A stretch of DNA of 33,630 nt from the NCBI GenBank assembly GCA_905235715.1, contig CAJONB010000017.1:1-33630 (forward strand), given 5' to 3'. The position numbers and the translations under genes are program-made. The stretch's first letter is position 1. Each line of letters starts with the position of its first letter. Under the pieces are notes generated by a model. That model saw nothing but the letters and a program-made list of their open reading frames with translations, ran no database searches and had not been told where the DNA came from. Below are positions 32,975 through 33,630 of the stretch, one piece after another. The stretch comes from an uncultured Ruminococcus sp. (GTDB taxonomy: Bacteria > Bacillota > Clostridia > Oscillospirales > Acutalibacteraceae).

Positions 32975-33630
32975 TTAGTCGGTAAATTCAACCAGATTGA
33001 CAAAATCCGATAAATCGGACTTATTCAATTCATAGATGACAGTGTAGATTTGCTCGGGGTTCTCGCTGTCGGTCGTAATATAGTAGCCGACAGGCTCGTT
33101 GTTTCCGATACAGAGCGTGCCGCCGTCCATATACGCGTCCTTGACGGATTTGATCCAGTGGTAATTCGCGTCGCGGTTCATGTGGATGTACAGCGCGTGG
33201 GTCTTGAAGTAGCTGTCGTCAAAGCGGCTGTCGTCCGTACCCGTCAGGCGGATGAACTGCTTGCGATTACACACCAGCGCGGAGATACCGCCCTGCTTTC
33301 CCGGCGGGGAATAGGGGAAGGATTTTGCATTGTAATAGGTGTTGTAGCCGTTTGCAATACAGCGGATGGAGATTTGCCGCGCGGAGGATGTCAGCGGATA
33401 GCCGCTTTGGATACCGCCATTGTAGGGGAGATAGCTGTCGGCGGTGAATACGGGAGGCTCGGTTTTCGGCGGCTGTGTAGGCGCTACGGTCGGCTGAGGC
33501 TTCGGGGCTTCGGTCGGAACAGCAGGCTGTGCCGGCTTCGGCTTTACGGTCGGCGAAGTACGGCGCGGTGTGGTGGGAGAGGTTGTTTTCTTTTCTGCCG
33601 GAGCTGCTTTATTTTTCTCTGAGGGAATTA
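32975..33630 (-). CDS. Probable secreted protein, C-terminal part (cut by window edge)
   Basis: The minus-strand frame that ends at 32975 stays open to the window edge, so it is longer than the 99 residues after the first internal GTG. The visible part begins with a Lys/Ala/Thr/Pro-rich linker (APAEKKTTSPTTPRR, then TEAPKPQPTVAPTQPPKTEP). A globular region of about 150 residues follows, with two or more segments like those of the dockerin protein downstream (FDDSYFKTHALYIHM against FFAKNAMLVMIG). It lies 44 bases before the dockerin gene on the same strand with no terminator between, so the two are probably co-transcribed. The linker suggests a surface or secreted protein. Function unknown. 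Confidence 0.75.
   Translation of the reverse strand, partial: IPSEKNKAAPAEKKTTSPTTPRRTSPTVKPKPAQPAVPTEAPKPQPTVAPTQPPKTEPPVFTADSYLPYNGGIQSGYPLTSSARQISIRCIANGYNTYYNAKSFPYSPPGKQGGISALVCNRKQFIRLTGTDDSRFDDSYFKTHALYIHMNRDANYHWIKSVKDAYMDGGTLCIGNNEPVGYYITTDSENPEQIYTVIYELNKSDLSDFVNLVEFTD

Noticed and set aside
31662-32978. Plus-strand open frame of about 438 codons opposite the dockerin gene
   Set aside because: No domain or ribosome site; GC-rich antisense shadow of a gene with signal peptide and calcium-binding repeats.

Overview
The window looks like chromosome from a gut-type Firmicute, most likely Clostridia/Oscillospirales. The inference rests on strong AGGAGG-type ribosome binding sites, consensus sigma-A promoters, a protein with two dockerin repeats, a FeoA-FeoB fusion followed by a tiny Cys-rich membrane protein, and a Pel cluster without outer-membrane components. 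I cannot name the species. Genes are GC-richer than the AT-rich spacers. The left edge is a truncated IS4-type transposase.

Region 1 (about 0.6-17.1 kb) is a Pel-type exopolysaccharide locus wired to cyclic di-GMP. A membrane GGDEF diguanylate cyclase (615-1727) precedes a c-di-GMP-I (GEMM-I) riboswitch (about 1916-2004) whose 3' part overlaps a Rho-independent terminator. Downstream lie an SDR-PelD fusion with a degenerate GGDEF but an intact RxxD site, a PelE-like protein, a PelA-like deacetylase, PelF and PelG. Then, mostly with overlapping ends, come a CotH-like kinase, a VTC-domain protein, a DUF4956 membrane protein, a DUF4832-like lipoprotein with a possible glycoside-hydrolase barrel, and an HD-GYP phosphodiesterase. 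Synthesis, RNA sensing, protein sensing and degradation of c-di-GMP thus sit in one locus.

Region 2 (17.3-27.2 kb) looks like a partner-switching module attached to an unknown small-molecule or lipid pathway. It has a promoter-proximal STAS protein, a flavodoxin-fold oxidoreductase on the other strand, a small membrane protein, a MATE transporter fused to an RsbW-like ATPase domain, a second STAS protein, an A-T-C NRPS-like protein, a membrane-tethered type-B carboxylesterase and an MscS-type channel. The last four genes are tightly coupled. No PP2C phosphatase is present in the window.

Region 3 (27.2-33.6 kb, minus strand) holds feoAB with its small Cys-rich partner, then a secreted dockerin-bearing protein and the 3' part of another probably secreted protein with a Pro/Thr-rich linker.

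The spacers at 17.6-18.1, 21.2 and 29.8-30.3 kb are full of miniature elements. A 260-bp element with terminal inverted repeats and TTA target duplications occurs twice in opposite orientation. One copy is inserted inside a second MITE family, and removing it restores the sequence seen in the other copy. Its 141-bp GC-rich centre is about 94% identical between copies, and all nine differences fall outside three predicted stems. A third family, a GGGGCTGTCGCA hairpin, sits beside these elements and also serves as a terminator.
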